Positions 45,214 to 54,506 of a DNA stretch of 64,000 bases are shown piece after piece; within the stretch, counting starts at the first letter, position 1, and every line of letters begins with the position of its first letter. This DNA is from Peteryoungia desertarenae. Lineage in GTDB: Bacteria; Pseudomonadota; Alphaproteobacteria; Rhizobiales; Rhizobiaceae. The stretch spans positions 1 through 64,000 of the forward strand of contig NZ_CP058351.1 of assembly GCF_005860795.2 (NCBI RefSeq). The letters run 5' to 3'. Below the pieces are notes generated by a model. The model did not search any database and was not told the origin of the DNA. It saw only the letters and a list, made by a program, of their open reading frames with translations. The position numbers were made by a program, and so were the translations under genes.

Positions 45214-46767
45214 TTACTTGCTGACATCCTTCAAAAGCAGCAGGAAGGACGGCTGCAGCTTGAACCCGTCGACCGCAGCCGAGGTTACGGCGTTCTGCTT
45301 CCAGTTGGCGACGAAGAGCCAAGGCGCATCCTCGTGCACGATCCTTTGCACCTCGCCATAGAGCCGACCGCGCTCTGCCTGATCCGTAGAAGTGCGCGCC
45401 TTTTCAAGAAGGTCATCGACCTCCGGATTGGAATAATAGCCGGAATTGAAGCCCCCCTGATCGGGCATGGCCGCACTGCGCAAGGCAAGATAGGGCAGGG
45501 TATCGGGATCATTGGTCATCCAGGCCATTTCGGCCATGTCCGCCTTGCCCTCCAAACCGGGATTGACCCGGCCAAGGAAGGTGTTCCACTCATAGGTTTC
45601 GATGGTCACATCAAAACCGACGGCCTCCAGATCGGCCTGAATGGCGGCTCCCATGGTGACGGGATCGAGCATGCCGGATCCGCCCTCGGTGACATAGAAG
45701 GTCAGTTCCGGATTTTCGACACCTGCTTCGGCGAGCAATGCCTTGGCCCTTTCGGGATCATGGGGATAGGGCTCGACCGTGCTTTCGACCCAGTTGAAGG
45801 CAGGCGGGATCGGGCCGGCTGCAACCGTGGCCGTGCCCTGGAGCACGTTATCGACCAGTGTCTGCTTGTTGACGGCATAATTGGCCGCCTGGCGCACTTT
45901 CTTGTCGGCAAAGGGGCCTTCTCGGGTATTCAGGATGCCGAACCAGACATGGGGACCGGCCTGCTCCGCGACGGTAAAGCTGCTGTCCGTTCTGAAGCTT
46001 TCGAGATTGTCCGGTGGGACTTCGACCATGACATCAATACCACCAGACATCATCTCGGCAACGCGGGTATTGGCGTCTGTGATCGGTCGGAAGACGACCG
46101 CCTCCAGTTGCGCCGCACCGTCCCAATAATCAGGATTCTTCTCGGCAACGACCCGCTGGTTCGACTGCCATTCGACAAAGCGGAAGGGACCCGTGCCTGA
46201 GGGATTGCGGCCAAAATCCTCGCCATGCTCGCGAACGGCAGCCGGCGAGACAATCAGACCGGTGGGATAGGCGAGGTTTGAAAGGAAAGGTGCAAACGGT
46301 TCCTTCAGCTTGAACTCGACCGTGCGGGCATCAAGCGCATTGACACTGTCAATGGCGGAAAAATTGAACGACAGGGGGAAAGGACCCGTGTCGTAGAAGG
46401 GGTGATCCTCATTGAGCATGCGGTCGAAGTTGAACTTGACCGCCTCGGCATTCAACTCGGAACCGTCATGGAATGTGACACCTTCGCGGAGCGTGAAGGT
46501 ATAGGTCTTGCCGTCCTCGGAAATTTCCCAGCTTTCGGCCAATGCGGGCTCGACTTCCAGAGTTCCATCCTTGTAGCGCACCAGCCCGTCATAGAGATTG
46601 GCCAGAATTCGGAAGTCATTCGTGGCTGTCACCGTGTGGGGATCAAGGGATTGCGGCTCGGCAATCTGTCCGACAACAAGCACGTTGGGTGGGGTCTGTG
46701 CCTTGGCCGTGCAAGCCAGGCCAGCAAGTGCCACAGCGGCCACTGCCGTGCGAAACAGCCTCTTCAT
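45214..46767 (-). CDS. Peptide-type ABC transporter binding protein (SBP family 5)
   Basis: This 517-residue exported receptor has a signal peptide (MKRLFRTAVAAVALAGLACTAKAQ) with a single Cys near the end that is not in a clear lipobox. The mature protein has the family-5 pattern (ALAESWEISEDGKTYTFTLR region near 75, QAANYAVNKQTLVDNV near 285). It heads the operon that ends with a GntR regulator. The ligand cannot be read from sequence. Confidence 0.9.
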   Translation of the reverse strand: MKRLFRTAVAAVALAGLACTAKAQTPPNVLVVGQIAEPQSLDPHTVTATNDFRILANLYDGLVRYKDGTLEVEPALAESWEISEDGKTYTFTLREGVTFHDGSELNAEAVKFNFDRMLNEDHPFYDTGPFPLSFNFSAIDSVNALDARTVEFKLKEPFAPFLSNLAYPTGLIVSPAAVREHGEDFGRNPSGTGPFRFVEWQSNQRVVAEKNPDYWDGAAQLEAVVFRPITDANTRVAEMMSGGIDVMVEVPPDNLESFRTDSSFTVAEQAGPHVWFGILNTREGPFADKKVRQAANYAVNKQTLVDNVLQGTATVAAGPIPPAFNWVESTVEPYPHDPERAKALLAEAGVENPELTFYVTEGGSGMLDPVTMGAAIQADLEAVGFDVTIETYEWNTFLGRVNPGLEGKADMAEMAWMTNDPDTLPYLALRSAAMPDQGGFNSGYYSNPEVDDLLEKARTSTDQAERGRLYGEVQRIVHEDAPWLFVANWKQNAVTSAAVDGFKLQPSFLLLLKDVSK

Positions 46768-46809
46768 GGGGAAATCCTTTCGATTTGGCTCCGTTCGTGA
46801 GGCCTCCTA

Positions 46810-46837
46810 TTAATACCTATAAAAAAATCATCATCAA
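46810..46837 (-). promoter_or_regulatory. Candidate sigma-70 promoter of the second peptide ABC operon
   Basis: On the minus strand TTGATG (46837-46832) and TATTAA (46815-46810) are separated by 16 bases, 43 bases before the binding-protein ATG. They lie in an AT-rich island (about 46808-46858), a sharp contrast to the GC-rich surroundings. Confidence 0.5.
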
Positions 46838-46839
46838 GA

Positions 46840-46855
46840 AATTATCATAATAATT
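46840..46855. promoter_or_regulatory. AT-rich 16-base palindrome, candidate GntR operator
   Basis: AATTATCATAATAATT reads the same on both strands at 14 of 16 positions. It sits two bases upstream of the candidate -35 box, a position suited to a regulator of the adjacent operon. The FCD-type GntR encoded at that operon's end is the likely binder. Confidence 0.4.
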
Positions 46856-46938
46856 ATTGCGGCTCGTCTTTCTTCCGATCCTGGGAGCTGATCTCGACAT
46901 TCATCGGATCTGTGCGCTTTCCAGGCCTTGCCTGCCAT

Positions 46939-48417
46939 TCAGACAGGCCGCTCCAGTTCCGCCTGGATGGCGGCCGACATTTTGCGTTCCAGCATCAATG
47001 ACAACCGGCTGGTCACGGCCGTCCTGAAATTGTCGCTTGCGGCAAGCGCAGGAGGGAAAAGGTTCGGGAGACGCAGCAGCGCGTCTACGATTAGCGCAGC
47101 GTCCTCGCCGGCATCGGCGAGACAAGCGGACAACTCACCCTCACGCGGATCGCGCAGCGCATATGGGGTGCCGTCATCCTTTCGTCCCAGACAATAACGC
47201 ATCCAGGCTGCGACGGTGAAGGCAAAGGGCGCGATATCACCCTGGCGCTGAAGCGTTTCAAGGCAGGGAATGAGCAGCCTCTGCGGCAGCTTCTGGGTCC
47301 CATCCATCGCAATCTGATAGGTTTCATGGGCAATGGCAGGATTGGCAAAGCGCATCTTGAGCGCTTCGGCGTAACGGGCGAAGTCCACTCCGCGAAGCGG
47401 ATGCAAGGTTGCCGAGGCTGCGGTCAGATGGCGCTCGACCAGTCTGGCGAGATGTGGATCGGCCATGACCTCGCGAACGGTCGCCTTTCCAGACAGGAAA
47501 CCGCTATAGGCAAGCATCGAATGGGTGCCGTTCAGCATGCGCAGCTTCATGTGTTCGTAGGGCCGGACATCATTGGCAAGGATTGCGCCGGCTTTGTCCC
47601 AGGCAGGCCTGCCATTGCAGAACTTGTCTTCGATCACCCATTGGGAAAAAGGTTCCGTCTCTTCTGCCGCTTGATCGACAAAGCCTGTGAGGGAGAAGGC
47701 ATCCTCTGTTGTCCGTGACGTCGCAGCAGGCGTGATGCGATCCACCATGGTGGACGGAAAGGTCACATGGTCGGAAATCCAGCGCGACAGACCGGTATCC
47801 ATGCGGTCGGCAAATTCAAGAACACCGGCTTTCACCAGCAGACCATTGTCCGGCAGGTTGTCACAGCACAAGACCGTGAACGGGGCTGTGCTGGCGAGCC
47901 GCCGCTGATTGAGTGCCAGAACGAGATAGCCGATCAGGCCGACGGGTTCGTGCGGATTGGCCAGATCGTGGGTGATCGCCGGGTGGGTCAGATCAAGTTT
48001 GCCTGAGCGCAAAATGCCATAGGCCTTCTCGGTCACGGTCATGCTGACGATGCGGGTTGATGGCGCAACAAGGGCTGCAACAAGAGCGCTTCGGTCTCGT
48101 GATGCGGCGATCACATGCGAGATTGCCCCGATGATCCTCGCCTTGGTGCCATCTGTGTCGCGCTCCAGAAGCGTGTAGAGGCCATTTTGCGGGTTCATCG
48201 CCTCGGCAGCGGCAGTGCCACGCAGGCTTGCGCCGATGATGCGCCAGTCCCCGCCCGCAATCGCCAGGGCTGTGTCGGTATAGACCGCCTGATGGGCCTT
48301 GTGAAAGGCACCGAGGCCGATATGCACAATACCCGCACCATGCTCGTGCGGTGTGTAGCCCGGTCGAGCGATTGTCTGCGGCAGACCGTCGAGGCTCGTC
48401 AAGCGCGTGCCCTTCAT
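46939..48417 (-). CDS. uxuB: Mannitol-dehydrogenase-family oxidoreductase, probable fructuronate reductase
   Basis: This 492-residue polyol-type dehydrogenase has an NAD-binding Rossmann segment (GIVHIGLGAFHKAHQAVY near 28) and the family's catalytic region KLRMLNGTHSMLAYSG (near 304), with Lys, Asn and His in the expected spacing. Next to mannonate dehydratase the likely reaction is fructuronate to mannonate; without that neighbour mannitol or arabinitol dehydrogenase would be equal choices. The start overlaps the uxuA stop by four bases. Confidence 0.85.
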   Translation of the reverse strand: MKGTRLTSLDGLPQTIARPGYTPHEHGAGIVHIGLGAFHKAHQAVYTDTALAIAGGDWRIIGASLRGTAAAEAMNPQNGLYTLLERDTDGTKARIIGAISHVIAASRDRSALVAALVAPSTRIVSMTVTEKAYGILRSGKLDLTHPAITHDLANPHEPVGLIGYLVLALNQRRLASTAPFTVLCCDNLPDNGLLVKAGVLEFADRMDTGLSRWISDHVTFPSTMVDRITPAATSRTTEDAFSLTGFVDQAAEETEPFSQWVIEDKFCNGRPAWDKAGAILANDVRPYEHMKLRMLNGTHSMLAYSGFLSGKATVREVMADPHLARLVERHLTAASATLHPLRGVDFARYAEALKMRFANPAIAHETYQIAMDGTQKLPQRLLIPCLETLQRQGDIAPFAFTVAAWMRYCLGRKDDGTPYALRDPREGELSACLADAGEDAALIVDALLRLPNLFPPALAASDNFRTAVTSRLSLMLERKMSAAIQAELERPV

Positions 48418-49643
48418 CGCTGCTGATACTCCTCAAGGCCCCATTGCTGATGGGACAGCGCGGTCATGATGCCCCTCAGTTCGGCAAGACCCTTCAGCCG
48501 GCCGATCGAGGGATAACCGGGTTGTGCCTTGCGCGTGAGGTCATCCAGGATGTCCTGACCATGGTCGGGCCGGAAGGGAATGGACCAGTCCTTGCGGCCT
48601 GCCGCCTTTCTTCGCGCTTCTTCCTTCAAGGCTTCCGCAATCAGCGCCACCATGTCCGTGTCGCCGCCCAGGTGTTCGGCTTCGTAGAAGGACCCGGCAA
48701 TCGAGGAACTCTCCCGGTGGACATTGCGCAGGTGGAGAAAATGGACCCTGTCGCCAAGCCGCCGCATCATGCCCGGCAGGTCATTGTCGGGTCGCGCACC
48801 GAGCGATCCCGAGCAGAGCGTGATGCCATTGGCCGGGCTGTCGACCGCCTTCAGGATCTTCCCATAATCCGCCTCGGTGGACATGATGCGCGGCAGGCCG
48901 AGCAGCGCAAAGGGCGGGTCATCGGGATGGCAGCACATCCTGATGCCGATCTCCTCGGCAACCGGGATCACCTCGCTCAGGAAGTCGATGAAATTCTGGC
49001 GCAGCCTGTCGGTCGATATCGCGTCATATTCTGCAAGGTGGCGGCGCACATCATCCATGGTCATGTGGTCTGCGGCACCCGGCAATCCGAAAACCACATT
49101 GCGGGCAAGGGCGTCTGCGTCATCAGGCGTCATGCCTTGCCAACGTTTTCTCGCATCTTCGACGACATCTTCCGGGAAGTCGTCAGAGGCACAAGGGCGC
49201 TCCAGAATGAAGATGTCGAACAGCGCGAAGTCGACATAATCGAAGCGCATGCAGGTCCCGCCATGGGCCACACGATAGGCAAGGTCGGTGCGCGTCCAGT
49301 CGAGGACCGGCATGAAATTGTAGCAGACGATCTCGATGCCGGCGGTGGCGAGATGGCGAAGGCTTTGCTTGTAAGCCACAATGTGGTCGCGCCAATTGCC
49401 TTTCTGCTTCTTAATGTCTTCGGAGACGGGAAGACTTTCCACGACATCCCATGTCAGCCCCGAGGGGCGTCCATCCCGCATGCTGGCGATCTCGCCCTGG
49501 CGCTTGAGGATTTCTTCGACGGGCCATACCGCTCCGGTCTCTATGTGATGAAGGGCGGATACGACCCCCTCCACTCCGGCCTGACACATATCGTCAATAC
49601 CAACGAGATCCTTCGGCCCAAACCACCGCCATGTCTGCCGCAT
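48414..49643 (-). CDS. uxuA: Mannonate dehydratase
   Basis: This 409-residue enzyme should dehydrate D-mannonate to 2-keto-3-deoxygluconate in hexuronate breakdown. Whole-length similarity to UxuA is visible: MRQTWRWFGPKD start, the metal-binding region with CCHPDDPP near 248, the HFLHLRNVHRE stretch near 312 and the RPDHGQD site near 366. AGGAGG precedes the ATG at 49643. It leads the two-gene operon and is divergent from its presumed regulator. Confidence 0.92.
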   Translation of the reverse strand: MRQTWRWFGPKDLVGIDDMCQAGVEGVVSALHHIETGAVWPVEEILKRQGEIASMRDGRPSGLTWDVVESLPVSEDIKKQKGNWRDHIVAYKQSLRHLATAGIEIVCYNFMPVLDWTRTDLAYRVAHGGTCMRFDYVDFALFDIFILERPCASDDFPEDVVEDARKRWQGMTPDDADALARNVVFGLPGAADHMTMDDVRRHLAEYDAISTDRLRQNFIDFLSEVIPVAEEIGIRMCCHPDDPPFALLGLPRIMSTEADYGKILKAVDSPANGITLCSGSLGARPDNDLPGMMRRLGDRVHFLHLRNVHRESSSIAGSFYEAEHLGGDTDMVALIAEALKEEARRKAAGRKDWSIPFRPDHGQDILDDLTRKAQPGYPSIGRLKGLAELRGIMTALSHQQWGLEEYQQR

Positions 49644-49711
49644 GCTTCCTCCTACAAGGCCTGTTTGGCCCTTTGTCTCAGACTGGCAAAAACTAACAAG
49701 TTCTTTTTGAG

Positions 49712-49741
49712 TTGACTAGTATGGAAGTATGGAATTATGGT
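49712..49741 (+). promoter_or_regulatory. Candidate promoter of the uxu regulator-TRAP operon
   Basis: TTGACT (49712-49717) and TATGGT (49736-49741) are spaced by 18 bases and lead to a start GTG at 49766. The interval between the divergent genes also contains AACT-N4-AGTT (49691-49702) and ACTAGT (49715-49720), possible operator parts. Confidence 0.4.
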
Positions 49742-49765
49742 TGGACAACATCGGAGGAGACGGAT

Positions 49766-50464
49766 GTGACTGTGCCTGCTCGCAATGAATGGCTGATTGA
49801 TCTTGCCGCGCCGGTCGGGCCGCAACTGCGGCGAATCCTGCGGGAACGGATCATCCGCGCGGACTTGCGACCGGGGACCCTGCTCTCAGAATCCGAGATT
49901 GCCGGCGTCTATGATGTCAGTCGCCAGCCGGTTCGCGAGGCTTTCATCAAGCTTGCCGAAGATGGCCTGGTCGAGATCCGGCCCCAGCGGGGCACCATCG
50001 TTCGCAAGATTTCCAGGAATGCCGTGATGGATGCACGCTTCGTGCGTGAGGCTGTCGAGGCAGATATTGTGCGACTGATTGTCGAACAGGTACCGACATC
50101 TGCCGTGATTGCCGATCTTCGCCGCCTGATCGCCATGCAGGTCGAGGCCTCCAAAGGCGACAGGGCCTGGTTCATGGAGCTGGATGAACAGTTTCATCGG
50201 GCACTTGCCATGGCAGCCGGCAAGATTGGTGCCTGGCGGGTGATCGAAAGCTCGAAATCCCAGATGGATCGGGTTCGTTATCTGTCGACCCTGCATTTTC
50301 CCATGCGCAAGCTGGTCGACCAGCATGCCGCCATTGTCGATGCGATCGAGGCTCGCGAGCCCAAAAAGGCCAATGACGCCATGCGCCTGCACTTGCGCGA
50401 GGTCTTGAACGATCTGCCGACCATCGCGGCTGCCGCACCGGAACTCTTCGAGGCGGAGGACTGA
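49766..50464 (+). CDS. GntR-family regulator with FCD domain (UxuR-like)
   Basis: This 232-residue regulator has a winged helix at about residues 15-85 (LSESEIAGVYDVSRQPVREAF) and an FCD ligand-binding domain after it. I start it at the GTG at 49766 because GGAGG ends eight bases before it, and the upstream TTG and ATG codons overlap the probable promoter. Its position between the uxu genes and the TRAP genes suggests control of both by a hexuronate or fructuronate-type signal. Confidence 0.84.
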   Translation: MTVPARNEWLIDLAAPVGPQLRRILRERIIRADLRPGTLLSESEIAGVYDVSRQPVREAFIKLAEDGLVEIRPQRGTIVRKISRNAVMDARFVREAVEADIVRLIVEQVPTSAVIADLRRLIAMQVEASKGDRAWFMELDEQFHRALAMAAGKIGAWRVIESSKSQMDRVRYLSTLHFPMRKLVDQHAAIVDAIEAREPKKANDAMRLHLREVLNDLPTIAAAAPELFEAED

Positions 50465-50506
50465 ACGCGCGCCTCACGACTACAGCACTCAAGGGAGGAA
50501 ATTGAC

Positions 50507-51484
50507 ATGCTGCTTTCATCAACCGTGAAAAAGACCCTGCTTGCGGGATTTGCAAGCATCCTGATGGCGGGGGCAGCCTTCGCCGCCGACATGACGCTCA
50601 AGCTCGGCCACCTCGCCAATGAGGAAAACACCTGGCACAAGGCCTCGGTCAAGTTTGCAGAAGAACTGAATACGCTGACCAATGGACGCATTGCCGTCGA
50701 GGTCTTCCCGAATGAATCGCTTGGGAAGGAGCTCGACCTGATCAACGGCATGCAGCTTGGCACGGCCGACATGACCATTACCGGAGAAAGCCTGCAGAAC
50801 TGGGCCCCGATGGCCGCCCTTCTTGCCATTCCCTATGCCTACAAGTCGCTGGAACATATGGATGAAGTGGCGGGTGGCGAGCTTGGCGATGAGATTAAGC
50901 AGCAGATCATCGAGAAGGCCCAGATCCGTCCGATCGCCTATTTTGCCCGTGGGCCGCGCAACCTGACCTCAAACCGGGAGATCAAGAGCCCCGACGATCT
51001 CGCTGGCCTGAAGCTTCGCGTTCCAAACGTGCCGCTCTTTGTCGAGACCTGGAAAGCGCTTGGCGCAAGCCCGACCCCCATGGCCTTTTCGGAAGTGTTC
51101 ACCTCTTTGCAGAATGGCACGATCGACGCCCAGGAAAATCCGCTGGCGCTGATCAAGTCGGCGAATTTCAACGAAGTCCAGAAATTCGTGAACAAGACCG
51201 AGCATGTGCGGTCCTGGATCTATCTGACGATCTCCGAGATGACTTGGAACAAGCTGTCGGAAGACGACAGGAAGGCAGTCATGGAAGCAGCCAGCCGCGC
51301 CCAGGCCTATGAGCGCGAACTGTTTCTCGCAGACGAAGGCAAGCTGGTGGAAGAACTGACCTCAAAGGGCATGACCTTCGTCGAAGTCGACGGTGCAGCT
51401 TTTGCGGCAAAGGCCAAGGATGCCGTACTCGCCAATGTGAAGGATGAAATCCGCCCGCAGGTTGAAGCACTCTTTGCTGATTGA
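50507..51484 (+). CDS. dctP: TRAP transporter periplasmic binding protein (DctP type)
   Basis: This 325-residue exported receptor has a signal peptide with AFAAD cleavage near residue 26. The conserved core around residues 150-220 includes FARGPRNLTSNREIKSP, LRVPNVPLFVETWKALGA and QNGTIDAQENP, whose Arg binds the ligand carboxylate. GGGAGG lies before the ATG. The uronate and idonate enzymes nearby suggest a hexuronate or aldonate ligand, which fits known members of this family; that is inference. Confidence 0.92.
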   Translation: MLLSSTVKKTLLAGFASILMAGAAFAADMTLKLGHLANEENTWHKASVKFAEELNTLTNGRIAVEVFPNESLGKELDLINGMQLGTADMTITGESLQNWAPMAALLAIPYAYKSLEHMDEVAGGELGDEIKQQIIEKAQIRPIAYFARGPRNLTSNREIKSPDDLAGLKLRVPNVPLFVETWKALGASPTPMAFSEVFTSLQNGTIDAQENPLALIKSANFNEVQKFVNKTEHVRSWIYLTISEMTWNKLSEDDRKAVMEAASRAQAYERELFLADEGKLVEELTSKGMTFVEVDGAAFAAKAKDAVLANVKDEIRPQVEALFAD

Positions 51485-51500
51485 CTGCAGCGCTCAATTC

Positions 51501-51523
51501 GCCGGCCACGATCCGTGGCCGGC
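51501..51523 (+). other. Intercistronic hairpin after dctP
   Basis: A perfect 10-base stem (GCCGGCCACG at 51501-51510, CGTGGCCGGC at 51514-51523) with loop ATC starts 17 bases past the dctP stop, in the 84-base gap before dctQ. There is no T-tract. It should protect the dctP message end or slow read-through into the permease genes. Confidence 0.7.
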
Positions 51524-51568
51524 ATCTCTGCCCAGACTTAACGCCCGACATCGGAGCAAGGCGCCGCC

Positions 51569-52060
51569 ATGTCCATCCTTACAAGCGTCAGTCGAGCTCT
51601 GATCGGGCTCGCCTTTGCTTCCCTTACCGTTGCCGTTCTCATTCAGGTCATCGGACGCTCGACGGGCTTCTTTGCGCCCGTCTGGACCGAAGAGCTGTCC
51701 CGCTTCAGCCTGTTGTTCATTGCCGCCTTTGGTGCCGGGCTCGCTTATCGATCCGGCGATCTGGTGAATGTGGACCTGATCTGCGAGAACCTGCCCGGAC
51801 GCTGGCCGACGCGGCTGAGGCTTTTCGGCGCGATGGCAACTTTTGTCCTGTGCCTCATGCTCATTCTGCCGGCCTGGCGTTTCACCTCCATCGGTGTCAT
51901 GCAGACCTCACCCGCCCTGTCCTGGCGCATGGATTTCATCCATGCCAGCGTTCTGGTGCTAATCCTTTCCCTTTGCCTCTTTTCCGGATTGCGTCTTGCC
52001 ATGATGCTTCTTGGTCATTCGGACGGGCGCCCCAAGGTATTCTCGGAGGAGAATTCGTGA
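51569..52060 (+). CDS. dctQ: TRAP transporter small permease (DctQ type)
   Basis: This 163-residue membrane protein has four hydrophobic segments and the DctQ signature near residue 45 (WTEELSRFSLLFIAAFGAG) with the conserved Trp-Thr-Glu-Glu. It links the large permease to the binding protein. Its stop overlaps the GTG start of dctM, so the two permeases are co-translated. Confidence 0.9.
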   Translation: MSILTSVSRALIGLAFASLTVAVLIQVIGRSTGFFAPVWTEELSRFSLLFIAAFGAGLAYRSGDLVNVDLICENLPGRWPTRLRLFGAMATFVLCLMLILPAWRFTSIGVMQTSPALSWRMDFIHASVLVLILSLCLFSGLRLAMMLLGHSDGRPKVFSEENS

Positions 52061-53334
52061 GCCTGTCCCTCTTGGTTCTTGTCTTTCTGGGGGGTCTCGC
52101 CGCCGGGCTGCCGGTTGCCGTGACACTCGGTCTTGCTTCGGTGACCTATCTCCTGAGCGCCGGCATTCCGCTCGTGGTGATCCCGCAGAAAATGTATGCG
52201 GGCATGGATGTCTTCGTGCTCCTCTGCATTCCTGGCTTTATCCTCGCCGGCAATCTGATGAACAGTGGCGGCATTACCGAACGGATCATCCGCTTTGCCA
52301 ATGCGCTGGTCGGCTGGATGCGCGGCGGGCTCGGCCTCTCGAATGTTGCGGGCTCCATGCTGTTTGGCGGGATTTCCGGGACGGCTGTTGCGGACGCAGC
52401 CTCGATTGGCGGCGTGATGATCCCGGGCATGAAGAAGGCGGGTTACCCGGCCGATTTTTCAGCGGCCATCACCGCCGCTTCCTCAACGGTCGGCCCGATC
52501 ATTCCTCCCAGCGTTCCGATGATCATCGTCGGCGCTCTCTCCGGCATCTCGGTCGGCAAGATGTTCATGGCCGGAGCCATCCCTGGCATCCTCATGGGTC
52601 TGGCGATGATGGTGACCTGCTACATCATCTCGGTAAGACGAAACTTCCCGCGCCAGCCCTGGCAGGGATTTCAGGAATTGTTCCGTTCCTTCACCGGCGC
52701 CTTCTGGGCGCTTGCCATGACGGGTCTGATCGTCGGGGGGCTGCTCAGCGGTCTTGCGACCCCGACAGAGACCGCCATCATTGCCAGTGTCTACGCCTTT
52801 GTGGTCGGAGCCTTCATCTACCGCGAATTGCCGCTGAAGGCCGTGCCGCGTATCGTTATCGACAGCGCCATTTCCTCAGCTGCAATTCTGGCCCTGGTCG
52901 GCTTTGCCAATGTGTTCGGCTGGATCCTGGTGGCGGAGCGCATTCCGCAAATGCTCGTCGATGCCGTGCTTTCGGTCACCGACAACAAGATCCTGGTGAT
53001 CCTGCTGATCAATCTGCTGCTTCTGTTTGTCGGCATGTTCATGGAGACGATCGCCGCCCTCATCATCCTGTTCGTGCCGCTTCTGGCGCTGGCTCAGGGT
53101 GTGGGCATCGACCCGCTGCATTTCGCCATCATCGCCGTTCTCAATCTGATGATCGGTCTCACCACGCCGCCGGTCGGCGTCTGCCTCTTCATTTGCGCCA
53201 ATATCGCCAAACTGCCGCTGACACCGGTCATCCGGGCACTCGTGCCGTTCCTGTTGACCAATGTGATGGTGCTGTTTCTGGTCTCCTACATTCCGGGGCT
53301 TGCCACCTGGCTCCCCTCCATCCTTTTCGACTAG
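52057..53334 (+). CDS. dctM: TRAP transporter large permease (DctM type)
   Basis: This 425-residue channel subunit has about eleven hydrophobic spans and the DctM motifs IPGFILAGNLMNSGGITERI (near 60) and STVGPIIPPSVPMIIVG (near 145). I start it at the GTG at 52057, which overlaps the dctQ stop and has GGAGGAG upstream; the open frame continues upstream but runs through dctQ in another frame. It moves the ligand with sodium. Confidence 0.92.
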   Translation: MSLSLLVLVFLGGLAAGLPVAVTLGLASVTYLLSAGIPLVVIPQKMYAGMDVFVLLCIPGFILAGNLMNSGGITERIIRFANALVGWMRGGLGLSNVAGSMLFGGISGTAVADAASIGGVMIPGMKKAGYPADFSAAITAASSTVGPIIPPSVPMIIVGALSGISVGKMFMAGAIPGILMGLAMMVTCYIISVRRNFPRQPWQGFQELFRSFTGAFWALAMTGLIVGGLLSGLATPTETAIIASVYAFVVGAFIYRELPLKAVPRIVIDSAISSAAILALVGFANVFGWILVAERIPQMLVDAVLSVTDNKILVILLINLLLLFVGMFMETIAALIILFVPLLALAQGVGIDPLHFAIIAVLNLMIGLTTPPVGVCLFICANIAKLPLTPVIRALVPFLLTNVMVLFLVSYIPGLATWLPSILFD

Positions 53335-53343
53335 GACGATTCC

Positions 53344-54384
53344 ATGAAAACGCGCGTTTGCAGGCTTTACGGGCAACACGACATCCGCATCGAAAACCAG
53401 GCGGTGACCGGACCCGGTGCCGGCGAAGTGCTGGTGCGGATCGGTGCCGGCGGGATCTGCGGCTCGGATCTTCACTATTTTCAGGACGGCGGCTTTGGCC
53501 CCATCCGTGTCCGCGAGCCGATCATTCTCGGCCATGAGATCGCCGGCACGGTCGAAGCACTCGGCGACGGTGTGCGTCATCTGAAGGTCGGCGACAAGGT
53601 GGCGGTCAACCCGGCGCGGCCCTGTGGCGAATGCAGCTATTGCCGGGAAAAAAAGCCAATCCATTGCCTCTCCATGCGCTTTTATGGTTCGGCGCTGCGC
53701 TTTCCCCATGAACAGGGCGGCTTTCGCGACCTGCTGGTAACAAGCGAGCATCAGTGCATTCCGGTCGACGACCATGTCAGCCTTGCCGAGGCCGCCTGTG
53801 CCGAACCGCTCGCCGTCTGCCTTCATGCGGCGAGCCGGGCACCGGCATTGGCTGGAAAATCCGTTCTCGTAACAGGTGCTGGCCCAATTGGTGCGCTCTC
53901 AGTGGCGATTGCCGCCCGCGACGGCGCAAGAGAGATCGTCGTGACCGACCTTCAGGATGCCACACTCAAGATTGCCTTGAAGATGGGAGCAACGCGGACG
54001 ATCAATGTCGCCAGACACCCCGAAGAGCTTGACAGCTATCTGCAGCAGAAAGGGCACTTCGACGTGGTGTTCGAATGCTCCGCTGCAGGTCCGGCGATCC
54101 GGTCCGCCATTGCCGCAACCCGCCCCATGGGGACGATCGTCCAGGTCGGCGTGTCGGGCGACCAGCCGGTCCCGATCAATCTCCTCGTCGGCAAGGAGAT
54201 CTCTTTCATCGGTACGCACAGGTTCGACCGCGAATATGCTGAGGCGGTTTCCGCCATCAATCGATCCGAAATCGATGTCCGGCCCATGATCACGGCATCC
54301 TATCCACTTGAAAGAGCGGAAGAAGCCTTTGCAGAAGCCGGGGACAGAAGTCGGGCCGTCAAGGTGCAACTGACCTTTGCCTGA
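53344..54384 (+). CDS. idnD: Zinc alcohol dehydrogenase, probable L-idonate 5-dehydrogenase
   Basis: This 346-residue MDR-family enzyme has catalytic zinc ligands in GICGSDLHYFQDGG (Cys near 40) and GHEIAG (His and Glu near 65). A second Cys set (CGECSYC with a later Cys) binds the structural zinc, and the Rossmann motif is GAGPIGALSVA near 178. The stretch GSDLHYFQDGGFG is typical of L-idonate 5-dehydrogenases. It would oxidise L-idonate to 5-ketogluconate. It starts nine bases after dctM, so the TRAP system probably imports its substrate. Confidence 0.88.
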   Translation: MKTRVCRLYGQHDIRIENQAVTGPGAGEVLVRIGAGGICGSDLHYFQDGGFGPIRVREPIILGHEIAGTVEALGDGVRHLKVGDKVAVNPARPCGECSYCREKKPIHCLSMRFYGSALRFPHEQGGFRDLLVTSEHQCIPVDDHVSLAEAACAEPLAVCLHAASRAPALAGKSVLVTGAGPIGALSVAIAARDGAREIVVTDLQDATLKIALKMGATRTINVARHPEELDSYLQQKGHFDVVFECSAAGPAIRSAIAATRPMGTIVQVGVSGDQPVPINLLVGKEISFIGTHRFDREYAEAVSAINRSEIDVRPMITASYPLERAEEAFAEAGDRSRAVKVQLTFA

Positions 54385-54506
54385 ACTTGCGGATATGCAG
54401 GAGAAGGCAACCCCTGAATTCCCGGGCGCCGCCGAATTCCTGAAACTTGTTGCGTCAACGGGGACAAGCCGTTGGAAAACCTGAACAGCTGTCCGGTAAG
54501 CAGGAC

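Noticed and set aside
51481..52056. N-terminal extension of DctM upstream of the GTG at 52057
   Set aside because: The extension runs through dctQ in another frame and lacks membrane spans; the GTG has its own ribosome site and a stop/start overlap.
52011..53537. 508-codon open frame across dctM and into idnD
   Set aside because: It is out of frame with DctM and its product is an Arg/His-rich shadow; the DctM frame has membrane spans and motifs.
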